From contig OX387184.1 in NCBI GenBank assembly GCA_947561395.2, positions 19,865,687-19,929,686 of the forward strand: DNA of 64,000 bases. Direction: 5' to 3'. Shown here piece after piece: positions 45,968-58,004 of this stretch. Every line of letters starts with the position of its first letter. Position 1 is the stretch's first letter. Made by a program: the position numbers and the translations under genes. The notes beneath the pieces are model-generated. The model did no database searches. It saw nothing but the letters and a program-made list of their open reading frames with translations, and was not told the DNA's origin. The stretch is from Buxus sempervirens. Its lineage: Eukaryota; Streptophyta; Magnoliopsida; Buxales; Buxaceae.

Positions 45968-46065
45968 TAACTCACCAATGATTGCCACGCGGACAATCAC
46001 CCTTAATAAATGAATAATTTGACTCATTCATTAATTAATGATTGCCATGTGGCAATCACCGGTGA
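45968..46065. mobile_element. 98-bp foldback MITE
   Basis: Inverted arms CACCAATGATTGCCACG and TGGCAATCACCGGTG, with further complementarity toward the A/T-rich centre. It is flanked by an 11-bp perfect direct repeat GTGCTCGTCCA (45957-45967 and 46066-46076). Confidence 0.75.
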
Positions 46066-46076
46066 GTGCTCGTCCA

Positions 46077-47562
46077 CGATTTATTTGAACCCAATTCAAA
46101 CCCCTGTTACATGCTTCATGTTTATAATTTTATAACCCAATCTATTATTTAAAATGGGTGATTGATGGATTAATTTGAATTTTAATTGATGATTTGATTA
46201 ATGAGAAATAAATACTAATGCTTCTTACTTTTATAGAATTCAATTCTCAATTGGATTAGGGTAAAGTGAGAGAATCCTTCCTATGTGTGATGCACACGAA
46301 GTTAAATACAGGATTCAAGACTGGATGTGAGTTTTACCAAATTCATCAAAGATATCTAGATTAAATTCGGGTATGTGAATATTCTATTTTATTTTAATTA
46401 TATGCATTCAAGTAATTGTGTATATCAAAGAAATTGAGAATATTTATGAAAATTTTGATCTAGAATTCTGCAAAAAAAAAAATATATGTAAACAGATCTG
46501 GAAAGTTAATGAAAAACTAAAATGTTGCGTCGGAACGTTTTTAAAATAGACATGGTTTTCCTTCACTGAATGTATTTTACAATCTTTCAAGTGATTAAAA
46601 TGAAAATTGATAGTTTTTGTTTATGCAATAAACCTGCTCAAGAGTTTCTGATTGATATTTTTGCAGTTCTTGAGTCATTATGAGATCTACAACTCAGCCT
46701 GTTCTACTTCCATGTATGATCTACCCTCATTAACTTATCTTCTTCGGCCGAATGTTCTCAGATCGGCATGGTTTACTCAAAAACCAGTCAAGCACTACAT
46801 TATGTTAGAACTCAATTTCTTACTTAGATGGCTGCTCAATAGGGTCCCTTGTATTTGCCACCTAGCCCTCTGTAAGTGAATTAGGGATCTGCACTACCCA
46901 ACGAGACCAACTTCAAACAAACAAAACAAAAATAGAAAGAGAAACAATAGGCCCCACCTTCATTCTTCTCTGAAAATTCAACCATGAAATTTATTTAGTC
47001 ATGCTTCAAAATTCCTCACAAAACCTGTGGCACATAACTAGTTACAGAACCTGATTACATCATGCAAGACAAACTTCTACAGTTAGCTCTTTGCCCGTTT
47101 CAACACTCAGATGATTCTTTTCTTTTCATAGCTAATCACAAGTAAAATGTGATACATATTTGGAATTGTTTTCTTCCCAATAATCAAAACAACATTTTCT
47201 TTGTTTTCTGCTGCTCTGGTTCTAAAAGTAGAAAAAAGACATGCCTGAAGAAGTTGACAAAGTAAAGGCATAGAACGGAGTAGCAAAAATGACAAATATT
47301 GATTAAGATTAAGATAAATATAAATACAATATTTAAGCAGAAGAAATTTTCTATATCATGTGATAATACCAACATAACCATAAACCTCAAGAACACAATA
47401 TTGTACCTCCAAGGCATTGAAACATACTTTTCTCTACAATAACAAACTCATTATGTTTTTGTGAGGTAGCCCTAGCAGGCTTCACTAACATGGGCTGATT
47501 TTTTGTAAAGGATTCACATCAACACACTAAATTACCAACAGACTCATGCATCATTCATCAGA
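46077..47562. other. intergenic, nothing recognised
   Basis: About 1.5 kb of AT-rich sequence. Short frames (46652-46879, 47107-47295) show no known domain. Confidence 0.5.
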
Positions 47563-47565
47563 GAA

Positions 47566-49640
47566 CACTACAAAATTTCGGGTGTATTAGAGGCGAGTTT
47601 TACCGGCGTTTTATAAAAACCGCCGGTAATAATATATACAAGGGCGCTCCTGACTCGAGCGCCCCAAAAACCCGGGTGGGTTAGAAAAGTCTTAGATATT
47701 AATGGCGTTTATTCATGTAAGCGCCATTAATTGTTTTAAGTGGCCACCGCTAATAGGTGGAAACCCTTATGCCCTTTCGCCCTTCGCCCTTCGCCCTTCT
47801 CTTCCATTCTTCCATTGCATTTCTCCCTCTGCCATTTTCATCTCTGCCCCTTTTCTTCCATTGCATTTCTGCCTCTGCCGTTTTCATCTCTCCCGAGCGG
47901 CTTTGCATTTTTCTCTTAGCCGTTTTCTTTTCTCTCAAGGAGTTGCAACGAAGGAGAACACTCTCTTTGTGAGGTTAGAGGAATTTTAAGCCCTAATTTT
48001 TGGTTCCTTTTTTGTTTTTTAAGGGATCTGAACGATTTTCATCATTTCTGGCTGTTCAATGTGTTCGTGCTTGATCAAATGTTGTTTTATTTCGTTTAAT
48101 CAATGTTTTTTTTTTGTTTTATTTCTAGTTCGGATTCTGTTCTCAACGGTTCCATGGAGGAGCAATTAAGCAATCAAGGTTAGGACACCGGACGGATCTT
48201 TCTCTAAATATTTTGAATCACTCAGAGGCCTCAATTCAAGCTTTGAAAGGTAAGGATTTCCCTTTACCCTTCCCAAGTAGAAGTTAACAAGCTCTTGTAT
48301 GTCTATTATCATTTTCCAGAGGAGTACGAAGAATTGAACCATAGAGAAATGTAACCCTTACGAGGTAGTCCTAATCCTTGATTGTAGTCAAGTTATAACA
48401 CCATTTGTTCCCCAGACCTGCTCCAAAAACCCGAGCTCTTGTATGTCTATTATCATTTTTTATAGGCACAGATATGTCTTGGCATAGTCCTTCATTGTGG
48501 AACAAGTCAAAATCTGAAGTCCAATTTATCTTGGTAAGGGGATCAGTAATGTTTGATGGAGCACAACATTGTAAGCTCACAAAGCCTGCAAGAAATTGAT
48601 TAAAATTGCAATTGAGATCTAGATCTAGATCTAGATCTCTACAATCTTTAAATTTACACATTATGATTTCATTCTCTGCATCTTGGCTGTTTGTAAGAAA
48701 AATGCTTAAGTGGATCTATATGAAGATTGGCTGTTTGTCAAACTTTGTTTGGATTCTTACCTTTTATAATGATCTCTATGTTTGGACTTTTAATTTAAGT
48801 TGTGTTTGCTAGTCTGTTTATATTCTGATACAAAATGTCTGATTGTCATAGAGGTAATGATATTAATTGAGAATTTTCTTTGTAGATATGGTTTGAATTG
48901 TCATTAGATTGGTTACTTTCAAGACCTTGTTATGGGTTATCGTGAGTGTGCTTGAATCCATTGAGGAATTTTTTTGCATTTTTGTGGGGATTTTATCTGG
49001 AGGAGTCATTATTCATTTCTAGCTATTTGCTTGCTTTACCATGTGTTGGGCATTTGACAAAATTTTGCCATGCTTTCAGGAAGTGTTGCTTATTAAAACC
49101 CAGAGACGCTCAATGTAGGCCTTGGGGATTACTCCTTTCTCAAGGCAAGGGATGGTAGTGGGGCGGGTTAGACGGATAACACACCCCAACTTGATGTCTA
49201 GTGTTTGGTATTAGGTTAGGGGCAAATTTGGGTCTAGTCCAACCCACCCCACCCCACCCCTTTCATCCTATGTTTAAGTTATAACTTTTTTATATGTTTC
49301 ATATAAATAAATCCTTTTCATATGTTTAGCGTTTTGGTACCTCGAACCCATCCTGTTGCCATTCATGCTTTCTCCAAAAGTTTTGGTGATGATGGGACGT
49401 TTCATGGGAAGGGAGCACCCACAACGGTCAAAAAAAATTTTTTTTTAAAATACACAATTTTAAAACCGCCGGTAATAGTCTAACACAGCAATGACAAACA
49501 GCGGCGATTGGCACCACTAAATGTATTTTTTTTACTGGCGCTTGTAAAAACGCCACTAAAAGCGCTGCAGATACAATCTGCGACGCTCGATTTAATGGCA
49601 GTTGGGCAAACGCCAGTAATATAATTACCGGCGGTTTTTT
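47566..49640 (+). mobile_element. CACTA-like non-autonomous element, right end uncertain
   Basis: The left end reads CACTACAAAATTTCGGGTG, followed by palindromic subterminal motifs (TTTTACCGGCGTTTTATAAA, ACCGCCGGTAAT). The right side (49460-49635) repeats ACCGCCGGTAAT, GGCGCTTGTAAAAACGCC and TTACCGGCGGTTTT, but does not finish in the expected TTTTGTAGTG. The middle has a duplicated pyrimidine-rich leader (CTTCCATTGCATTTCT.CCTC, about 47800-47890) and no transposase domain. Confidence 0.6.
48613..48638. repeat. (AGATCT)n short palindromic repeat
   Basis: Four consecutive GATCTA units. Confidence 0.8.
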
Positions 49641-50549
49641 ATTTTCACAAGGCAGACCTATTCAGTACTTTGGTAGTTCAATCATTGATACAGATCTGAA
49701 GCTCACTCCAGCTAAGCTAGAGATGATCGAGGTTTTCGTTTTTTTTGCTACTATCTCCAAGTGCCTCAGAAAAGAAAATTTCCATCAATGATTTTGTTTT
49801 TTATTTTTTCTTAATTTAAGATATGCTTGATTTTTTTTTCGTCTTCTTGTTTAAATATATGCTTGTGCTCTGTTCATGAAATCAATCGACATAATGTGCA
49901 TGGGCATCACACTAAATACTATAACGGGATATAAAGAAACTATTTGGGCTATTTCTATGTAAAGCCAAAAAGTACTTGTAAACACCAATGCAAACAATCC
50001 TGCATGCCTTCTGTGGCTCTAATACTATAACGGGATATGTGCCCCTCATCTCTCAGTTGAGATACAGCAGTAATATCCAAGATTTTAACTTTAGTGCCCT
50101 TCACAGCACCCTCAATAACATGGTCATTGGATCCATCTTGCCAAACCTCACTCCCTCCAGCCAATGGAAAGGTGTTATCGCGGCTACCCCCGGTGTTCCA
50201 ATCTCCATTGACAAAATGCCGAGGTGAAATAGTCCTGAAGAAAGCCTTGAGTTGGGGAAGCAGAGGAAGCTGTGAATCAAACCACTTGGCAACACTGTGA
50301 ACTGTAAAGTTCTTGGCATTCCCAATCTCTGCAAGTTTCTTATCTTCGTTGGGCATGTCATTCACATGCATCACCCATCTATTAGCTCTTAGTTTTCCTC
50401 TGTTCCAGTGATGTCCTGTATTAAGAACCAAGACATTAAACCTGTGAAGGTACTGTCTCAAAAAGCCCGCTGGACGGTCATGATGCATAGCATACTCAGT
50501 GTATGGATTTGTCATGTTCAAGGGCTCCAAGTTGCAGAGGGTGGCAGAC

Positions 50550-51618
50550 TGTTTACACCCGCCGTAGCCTGGCGGTTGAATTGAATTTTATGTGGCTACA
50601 AGTCCCCTTAAATAGGGAAGTGGGTCCATTAAGAAACCCCATTACGTGAAAGGTTGGCTACAAGATAGAACTCTCTAAAAGAACATGGGAAGTGGGGTCC
50701 CCCACTTTCTAAAAACGTGGGTGGTTTGTAAGGTGGGGTTCAACTTCCTAAAAGTGGGTCGTTGGGAGACTTTGTGGTCAAGCAAAACGGATAATAAATA
50801 GGGACCTACAGACAAGGGAAAGGGATCCCTCGATCAACACACAACTACACTAGCTATTCCAGTCTCCTCAGACCTCTTATTCGGTCTTCTCAGACCACCC
50901 TACTCTCATGCTATCTTCATAGAATGAAATATTATATCCTCCTGTTGCTTCCTATCACAACAACACATAAAGATCCCCCTTACTCCTAGACAAGGCTAAG
51001 AAGGTACACCCTACTCCAATCATAGCTAGGTACGATCTTAAGATACGCCCTCCTCTGATCGCTAGGTACGATCTTGCTTAACCCTTCAAGCAAGGCTAAG
51101 GGCAGTCACGATGTGCACCCCGGAACTAGTAATCTTCAAGGCGGCCCCCGATCTCTTCTCTCTATACTACCGATCACGGCTATAGGGAAACAGAAGGCAG
51201 GTACCGAGATTTTATTGGTCTTCTTTTTACTTTTTTATTGATTCTCATCACCACCCATCCTTGAAATGGCCATCACCCCACACGGCCCATCCATCCTTGA
51301 AACGGCCGTCATCCCAAACGACCCTCAATTTCTGCAGATTCTACATCAAACGGTCAACACCAACGTGGCCGTCATCAATATTGCCATAAAATTGGGGGAA
51401 GAACCTTGGAGGATGAACCCCAACCCTCTTAGCAATCGCCGGATCAGAAGTCTTCCAATCTATAGGCGACCGGGTCATATCTAAACCGCAACCCGTCTAA
51501 TTTTGCATACGAACGACGTCGGGATCAAAAGTTTCCGACTCCTTCCTTGCATCGGCACAAATGCTGGCACGCCCGCACACTCACACGTCCCTAAGCCAAG
51601 CCGGAAATGATGGCAACA
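50550..51618 (+). mobile_element. solo LTR, 1.07 kb, inside the TBL pseudogene
   Basis: Ends TGTTTACACCCGCC and GATGGCAACA, with a perfect TSD CAGAC (50545-50549 and 51619-51623). Removing it joins the TBL frame exactly, which confirms both borders. TAATAAATAGGG near 50790 could be its TATA box. TGTT...AACA ends suggest Copia; not certain. Confidence 0.9.
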
Positions 51619-53632
51619 CAGACTAATAACAAAGTACTGTGGTATTAGCGCTTGGGAACCAATAAGTCCAACCATTAGGATGAATAGCGCCACGAGCTTT
51701 GACAAGACCGTACTCTCTTTGTGAGACACGGGAAAAAATCACCGGAATGATCATCCTTCCGTCAACAAGCGGGGCTCAATGTAAAAATTGGGAGAGTCGC
51801 CACCATTCATAGTTTTGGGGTGTGAATGGACACCAAAGAGTTCAAAAATAAGCAAAAAGGGTTAAAAAGCAAATTCTAGAGTAAAAAAAACCCTACTTGA
51901 AAATCAAATCCAGAGATGGGTAAGGGGATTAGATTATGAACGGGGGAAGGTGTTAGGCACCCCCATTCACCCACACAAGGTGGTTGCCAAGTGTTTGTTC
52001 ATGCTAAAAGGATAAGAAAGCTTGCTAAAAATCATTAAAAACATTGGAAAAGAATTAAGCCAATGTGTGATATTTTCACATGAGGAATCCAAATGGACTC
52101 TAGATCCTCTTTTATGTCAATATCACTTCTGGAATATCAACAAAAATAGAAATCCAAAGCAAAAGTTGGACAAAACCAAGTTGAGGTAAATCCGGGAAAT
52201 TTGGTGAAAAGCAATGCCATTTGTATTGAAATCATTCAAAATCAATTTTAAATTGAATCAAACCAAATCCATTTGAAAGATCTTGGTAAATAAGAGACTC
52301 ATGCAAAATTTCAAGTCAATCCGGTTGAAATCCTAGGAGTTATGCTCCTTTAAAGTTGCTGCAGGGGATGATTAAAAGTAGCAAGTAGGCAACTTTGGAA
52401 AATCACCTAGAAAAATCTACTCCATAGAAATCCGTGAAATTTGGTGTCAATGAAATCTGTATGGCCATCTTTCAAAAGAAACTAGCCTCATACAAAAATT
52501 CATTCGGATGTGCCTTGGGTGACTTCCCGAACAGGCCCCGAGGATCACAGATTGACCCAGAAAAGTGCTGTTGAGCAATTCTGAGTAAATCTGCTCTCCA
52601 CGACACAATTTAAATCAAAAAATTATGAAATCAATTGGATTTAAAAATAGACTCATAAAGGAGTGCCCAGAAACAAAAATCACTCGAATCGGATTTAAAC
52701 GAACACATGGCGCTCCGTCGAAGTGACAAGTTCTGTATTTGAACCTGAACTGTCCAATCAACTTCGACAAAGAGGTGTCAAAAATCCGCTTGATAGAAAT
52801 TAATGAAATTTGATGGACATAAACTAGACAGCCTCACATTTCCCATGGTTCTAGAATCACTTCAAAATTCATCCGGACGATGAAGTTATGAGTGTCCGAA
52901 GTAAGGGTACAGTTGCTGTCAAGTTAAGCCCTTTTTGGAGAAAAACAATTCAAAATTGTGACAAAGTGTGTGCAATTCGTGCAAGATGAATACAAAACCT
53001 TTAAAAACCTTTTAAAAACATTCCAGAATTGATTGAGGCCATTTATTTCAGATTTATCACAATAAATGCAATAAACCCAACATATGAGCATATCCCGCCA
53101 AAATCATGTTATGTATGTGCAAGTGTGAAAAACCATACAAGATCAATACAACAACATAGCATGCATACATATTCATCAAAATAAGGTTCTAAAACAGCCT
53201 AGGGTTCCGTTCCATTATCGTTTCCCTTTGTTCTCTCTCCCCGTTAAACACGGTTCTTCAAGATAATCAAGGGTACTTTGAATATGAAACGGTTTACAAT
53301 CAATCAAAAGGCTTTATGCTACATAGGTTCTAGCACTATGGTCAATCCCTAGTCTTGTTTCTCCTAGATCCCGCCTTCACGTTTTACGGCTAGGAGGAGT
53401 CTCGAGATACTTTGAGCCGGGGAAGGATTTTCACACATATAGAAGGCCTTATTCTACAGAAAGGTAGAAGAAGAGATCTAGATCTAGAAATGTAAAGACA
53501 AAAATTAAAAGAGGTTTGAGGCTTACCTGGGTTCTGGAAGCACTTCCGCAGCGGTTTCCCTCTTCTCTTGGAGCTCTTCTTGGCGAGAATTCAAAACAAG
53601 AGTTAATGGCCATTTGCTTAAGGAGGAGCCTC

Positions 53633-53642
53633 CTATTTATAG
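53633..53642 (-). promoter_or_regulatory. TATA box of Tat-like LTR copy e
   Basis: CTATAAATAG on the minus strand. Confidence 0.65.
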
Positions 53643-53807
53643 GCAAAGGCTAGGGTTAGGGTTGGTGAGAATGGTAGACACAACATAAGGTCTATAGCCC
53701 ACCAACCTTAACCCTAAGGCTATTTCCGAGATTTCCCTTCATTTAATGAAGGACATGATGGTAAAAGATGAAATCTCTCGGAAAACCCTAATTTTGAGCA
53801 AAACTAA

Positions 53808-53973
53808 TGTATCCGGCATATCAGGCCGGATACAAAAAGGTCTTAATGTATCCGGCATATAATGCCGGATATACTAAGGATTGCTTGTATCCAGTATGTT
53901 GACTATGTTCCACCGGATACAAAGGAAAATACTTGTATCCGGCCTGAGTTGCCGAATACAAGGAAAAAAGCCT
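53808..53973 (-). repeat. U3 array of GTATCCGG-type palindromes (four units)
   Basis: Units of about 25 bp such as GTATCCGGCATATCAGGCCG followed by GATAC. The third unit is longer and diverged, and the fourth has GCCGAATAC. Confidence 0.85.
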
Positions 53974-54000
53974 TTTTTCCGAATTTTAACGCAGGCAATA

Positions 54001-54083
54001 CTTATTTACATGTAATATCGTTTAAATAAATGTCCTCGTATTTTTTAATCTCCATTTACTTAAGATATTACATGTAAATAAGC
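54001..54083. repeat. hairpin related to 30309-30374
   Basis: Arms CTTATTTACATGTAATATC and GATATTACATGTAAATAAG with a loop about 20 bases longer than in copy c. Confidence 0.85.
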
Positions 54084-56609
54084 AAACACCCCCCCCCCAA
54101 ATTGAATCCATTAAAAATAGTTCCATACCCAAATTCCAAGTGAATAAAAAGTCAACTTTCCAGTTCTAGGCAAAATTCCGATTTTTCAGGTCTGGAAAAA
54201 AGGTTCAATATGTTAAAACCAAGGTATTCGCTAAGATTTAAAATCTCAAAAAATTCTTTTATGCAATAACATGGCTAAAAACCTGATTACCGGGAAAAAT
54301 TATCTTGAAATCTGGCTTTAAAAAATATTTCATTTTCTGGGGTCAAAAGTCAACAAAATTCAACCGAAAAAAGTTTGACTTTGCACAAAAGATTGAATTC
54401 GGGCCTTTTCCTTTTCCGTTTTGGATTCAAATGGGTTAAGTATCTCAAACCCAATGCAAAGAACTGAAAATTCCAATAAAATATTTCTCTCCTTCAAGAT
54501 TTATCAAAAATCATGCAATTTTGGGGTGTCTACGCTCTTCCCACATCTTCAACCTCTGGACTCTCTGCACCACCTGTGATCATAAACATGAGGGATTGGA
54601 ATTGTTATCTTCCCAAGGAGTCTCTTGTAAATGCAACAGTCAGTCTTGTCATGCATTCTGTAATTCATAATCAAAACTTAGAGCAGCATACATCATCAGA
54701 ACAGTCCCAGTTTTGGCAAATTAAGAATGAATATTTAACACACAAAAAAGCTTTATAAATTCTTTTACACAGCTGTCAGCTCTATCAATTCCAAAAACAA
54801 AATAAGGTCAAAAAAAAAAGAAAAGAAAAGAAAATGAGATAGCGAGAGAGAGAGAGAGATTGTAAAAGATGTTGCCTTTCCAAGAATGCTGCCCCTCAAA
54901 TTCTGGCATCTTACAAATTTCAGGCTGCCATCTGAACCCCTCATAGGAAAAATCCATTCGTTGGGTTAATTCTACATGCCCACATTTCTGATAACCATCG
55001 CTTGCATCCAAATCCTGAATATAACGAACTATTCGTATCTACAACCCATCTACCTTTGGCATAATTACAAACTGCAATGGTGGTTAAAAAAAAAAAAGAA
55101 ATCAAAAAACCTTAAAGTACACATCAAATTTCTGCTAAACAAGCTGCAGAAGAACGAGTCAGATTTCTAGTAGCTAAAAACTTACCAACTTACCATCAAG
55201 ACAACAAAATTGCTAAATTTCAGTACCAAAAAATCAGTGACAATTTTTTATCAAATGGCCCCATGTAATGACCTAAAAATCTCTATTTGAGTTTTGACCA
55301 AGTCAAATAATTGACCAGTCAAAGTCTTTTCATTTTAGACTTTTGATTGATGCCAAACACACAATTTCCTACCTGCACATACACCGAATCCCAACTCCTC
55401 ATTAAACCCTAACTCATCATAACACGTCACTCCCTCCCTCTTTTATATATATATTATTTTTCTTTTCTCTTAGCCGCCCCACATACCCTCTCTCACGTCT
55501 AACCCTCTCCTTCATCTCACTTACTTCTTTTTTCTCTCACATCTCCTTGTATCCTTACCTCCTTGATTTATTGTTCTTGGGATTAAGAGAAAGAAGGAAA
55601 AAGACAAAGGAGGGGATGGATATAATTCCAAGGCTTCAACAAGTAAGTGGGATTAATACTTCTCATATGATTCTATGCATTGTTCTCCTTAATATTTAAG
55701 CTATAAATCTATGTTTGTTGACTGATGTGTGAAATTTCAGATACATCGTTGATTTGATAATGAACTCATGAAAAGAAGCACATGATTTATGCCCTTTTTA
55801 TATTTGCTTCCCTATTGAAGAGATCTATATATGTGAAGATGATAGAGAGCACGATTATCCATGATTTATTGCATACGTTGTCTTATAATGTTTGTTTGAT
55901 GTGATAATGATTAATTTACTCATTTTTAGTGCTTGGATTCCTGTTCTTACTTATGAATTATGCCTTACTTTATGGGAATGTTCAGATTTGATTATGAGGT
56001 GTGCAAGGTTTGATCTTCATGAATATGTTTAAAATCTTGGGTTGTTAGTTTTCTGAAGTAGATGTATTATAATTAGATTTATTTGTGTGGCAATGAGTCA
56101 TGGCATCATGTTTTCTTTTGTGGTATGGTTCTATTCATCACATGATCAAGGCATCTCATCTTATCATGATGATGGTGTGTTTAAAACGTATGTGAGAGAG
56201 ACAAGGAAAAGGAAAAAAGAATTAAAAGGTTCTTGTTTTGTCTTTTGTGAGGAGTGAGAACGAATGAGAGGGAGAGAAAAAGAATGGGGTTGTCTATTTT
56301 TCTTTATCTTTCTTTTAGGTGAGATAGAAGAGAGAGAACGTAAGGTGGAAAGGTGAGAAAGAGAGAGAAAGGAGGAGATGGGGTTGTCTATTTTGTCTTT
56401 TAGTTGAGGTAGAAGAAAGAGAGAAGGAGATGGGGTTATTTCATGTATCATAGCATAACAATGTGTGCGTACACCCTATTATTGTTTATATATTTGAAAT
56501 TTTATGAATTTGTGCAATGTTTAATAATTATTGAATTTAAATCAAAGCATGACATGTTGAGTTGGTAGTTTAAATGAAACATGATTATATGGATATGATT
56601 ACTGCTAGT

Positions 56610-56845
56610 ATCTTAATACTAGTTTAGTACCTAGCACCAAGTGTTGTTGGGAGATGTAATGTTTGTACTGCTGGCACAAGTTGCTAGTTCAATACCCGGC
56701 ATTTTGAGATGTCTGGGATGATGATTAAATTGTACTACTAGCTTTTGCTAGTTCAATACCCGGTGTGTGATTAATCACTGGGATGATTGTGACGCGATTA
56801 TACTGCTAGTGACAAGGGTTCACTAGTCTAGTATCGAATATGAAA
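56610..56845 (+). repeat. tandem CTAGT..AGTACCC repeats in LTR (left block)
   Basis: About four units of 60-70 bp built on CTGCTAG...CTAGTTCAATACCCGG and GGGATGAT. About two more units follow the nested element at 59590-59720 (AGTTCAGTACCCAGTGAGGG). Confidence 0.8.
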
Positions 56846-57378
56846 ACTGGCAAACATCTATATGGTGGTACTTCTAATTGTGAGGCCACACACTAGTTAA
56901 GGCCTCGTTTGGCTTTCATTTTAGGAATTCATTCCAAGCCTTGGAACTCATTCCAAGCCTTGGAATGAATTCTGATACCAAAATGAGTGTTTGGTAAGGC
57001 ATGCAAGAACTCATTCTATAAGAATGAAAATGAGAAAACCCCTGATTTTCAGAAACGGCTTCAACCCCGTTTTTGGATTTGGGAATGGGTTTTAAGTTTT
57101 ATGCGGTGGCAAACTTGTAATTATTGGTAACTTTAAGCAATAGCATAAAATGTAAATATGACTATTGAGCCTTCTCACCTTTAATAAAAGGCTTTCCAAT
57201 CGTTGAAGAAGAGGAAACTATTCCTCTTCTTCTTCGTTGCTGCTACTCTGGTTATTGAAGGGGAAAACGAGGGTTTCTACTATTTTGAAAGGGGGAGAAC
57301 AACAGACACGTACCTCTCCATCTCTCCCCCCATCTCTGTTTCTGATCCCTTCATCTGCCGTACAAACCCTTCTCTTCC

Positions 57379-57582
57379 ATGTCTCCTATTCTTCTGTTTC
57401 TGCGTCTGTTTCTGTTGAGCTTCGAGGCTACATCTGTTCCTGTGGGATCTCGTTCGATTCTTCGAGCTATCAACGGTCCTGATCCTCCTGATGCCGCCGT
57501 TGATTTGAACAACACCAATTTTGATTTTGTTCTCAGAGAGTCGCCGGCTTTGTTCGCCACCGTTTAAATTTTCGCTAATTGG
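57379..57582 (+). pseudogene. captured first exon of quiescin-sulfhydryl oxidase (QSOX)
   Basis: ATG 57379 opens a signal peptide (MSPILLFLRLFLLSFEATS), then VGSRSILRAIN and VDLNNTNFDFVLRESPALFA. This matches the N-terminus of plant QSOX as I remember it: signal peptide, SRSILR, then VxLNxTNFDxVL before the thioredoxin domain. QSOX makes disulphides in secreted proteins. A TAA at 57565-57567 replaces the expected Glu codon, and FANW follows in frame; the usual CPAC active site is absent because the fragment ends at W. The 180 bases before the ATG may be QSOX leader or promoter. Confidence 0.8.
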
Positions 57583-57935
57583 TGAGTTAATCTAGATCCA
57601 AACCTTCTGGTATCTATGTAACTTTTTGAAATGTTTATGATATTTGGTTTTCGAATAGCTTGTCCGATTAGAAATCTTCGAATTACTTACACATGTTCTT
57701 ATGATTTTTGCATTAGTGACTGGTTTCAGTGACACTTTTGAAAATTTTCTGCAAATGAATTTTAGTTCTGAAAATTTTGGAAATTTGTTTCGAAAACAAG
57801 AGCTTCTTTGTGTTTCATATCCATTCGGTTCATCTGTTTCAATCTTATTCTTGTGTTCTGAAGCTTTATTATTGTAGGTTTTATTTACGATATTTTGTTC
57901 TCTCTTGTTTAGCAAACTCTGTTGGCTTGTTTCAG

Positions 57936-58004
57936 ATGATGGGGTATATTTCATTAGTTCGTGAAGTGGCATTATTTGCAGCTGTTACATCTGCGGTCCA
58001 AAAT
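57936..58004 (+). other. possible captured exon of unknown gene (23 codons)
   Basis: A clean open stretch between a good acceptor (TTGTTTCAG) and donor (GTGAGT), coding MMGYISLVREVALFAAVTSA plus VQN. The length is a multiple of three. I do not recognise the source gene. Confidence 0.4.

Larger units (their letters stand above)
51720..54534 (-). mobile_element. Tat-like solo LTR, copy e, inside the TBL pseudogene
   Basis: It starts TGTGAGACACGGG and ends GGGGTGTCTACG, with the last base changed from A. The TSD CTCTT is perfect (51715-51719 and 54535-54539). Its removal restores the TBL reading frame. It has the reverse complement of GGTGCCTAACACCTTCC (about 51944), the leader motif (about 53375-53392), a TATA box and a GTATCCGG-type palindrome array, plus a 540-base U3 end shared with copy c. 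Confidence 0.92.
49972..55071 (-). pseudogene. TRICHOME BIREFRINGENCE-LIKE (TBL) pseudogene, cut by two solo LTRs
   Basis: TBL proteins are Golgi O-acetyltransferases of cell-wall polysaccharides, with an N-terminal GDS motif and a C-terminal DxxH. Reading from right to left: an exon from 55071 (acceptor TTGCAG) coding CNYAKGRWVVD...GFGCKRWLSEMWACR, a one-base frameshift, then MDFSYEGFRWQPE and CKMPEFEG to about 54890; an intron with a CT run; an exon from 54657 with RDSLGR, SLMFMITGGAESPEVEDVG, EYGLVKARGAIHPNGW; and then [74 protein letters not shown] and DCLHW. Defects: GDS has become RDS (54617-54625), TAA at 54605-54607, TAG for the usual Trp at 51623-51625, Arg in GSRDN where Cys is usual, a weak last splice donor near 49975, missing first and last exons, and two LTR insertions inside the exon. 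Family membership rests on remembered TBL sequences (TBL14-16 group). Confidence 0.92.

Noticed and set aside
49955..50530. 191-codon frame as an intact TBL-like gene
   Set aside because: It is only the C-terminal part of a pseudogene. The same exon continues beyond two LTR insertions with stop codons and a changed GDS motif.
51640..51655. tRNA-Met primer binding site (TGGTATTAGCGC) of an LTR element
   Set aside because: Two mismatches to the usual site, and the bases are part of the TBL coding sequence restored after excising the LTRs.
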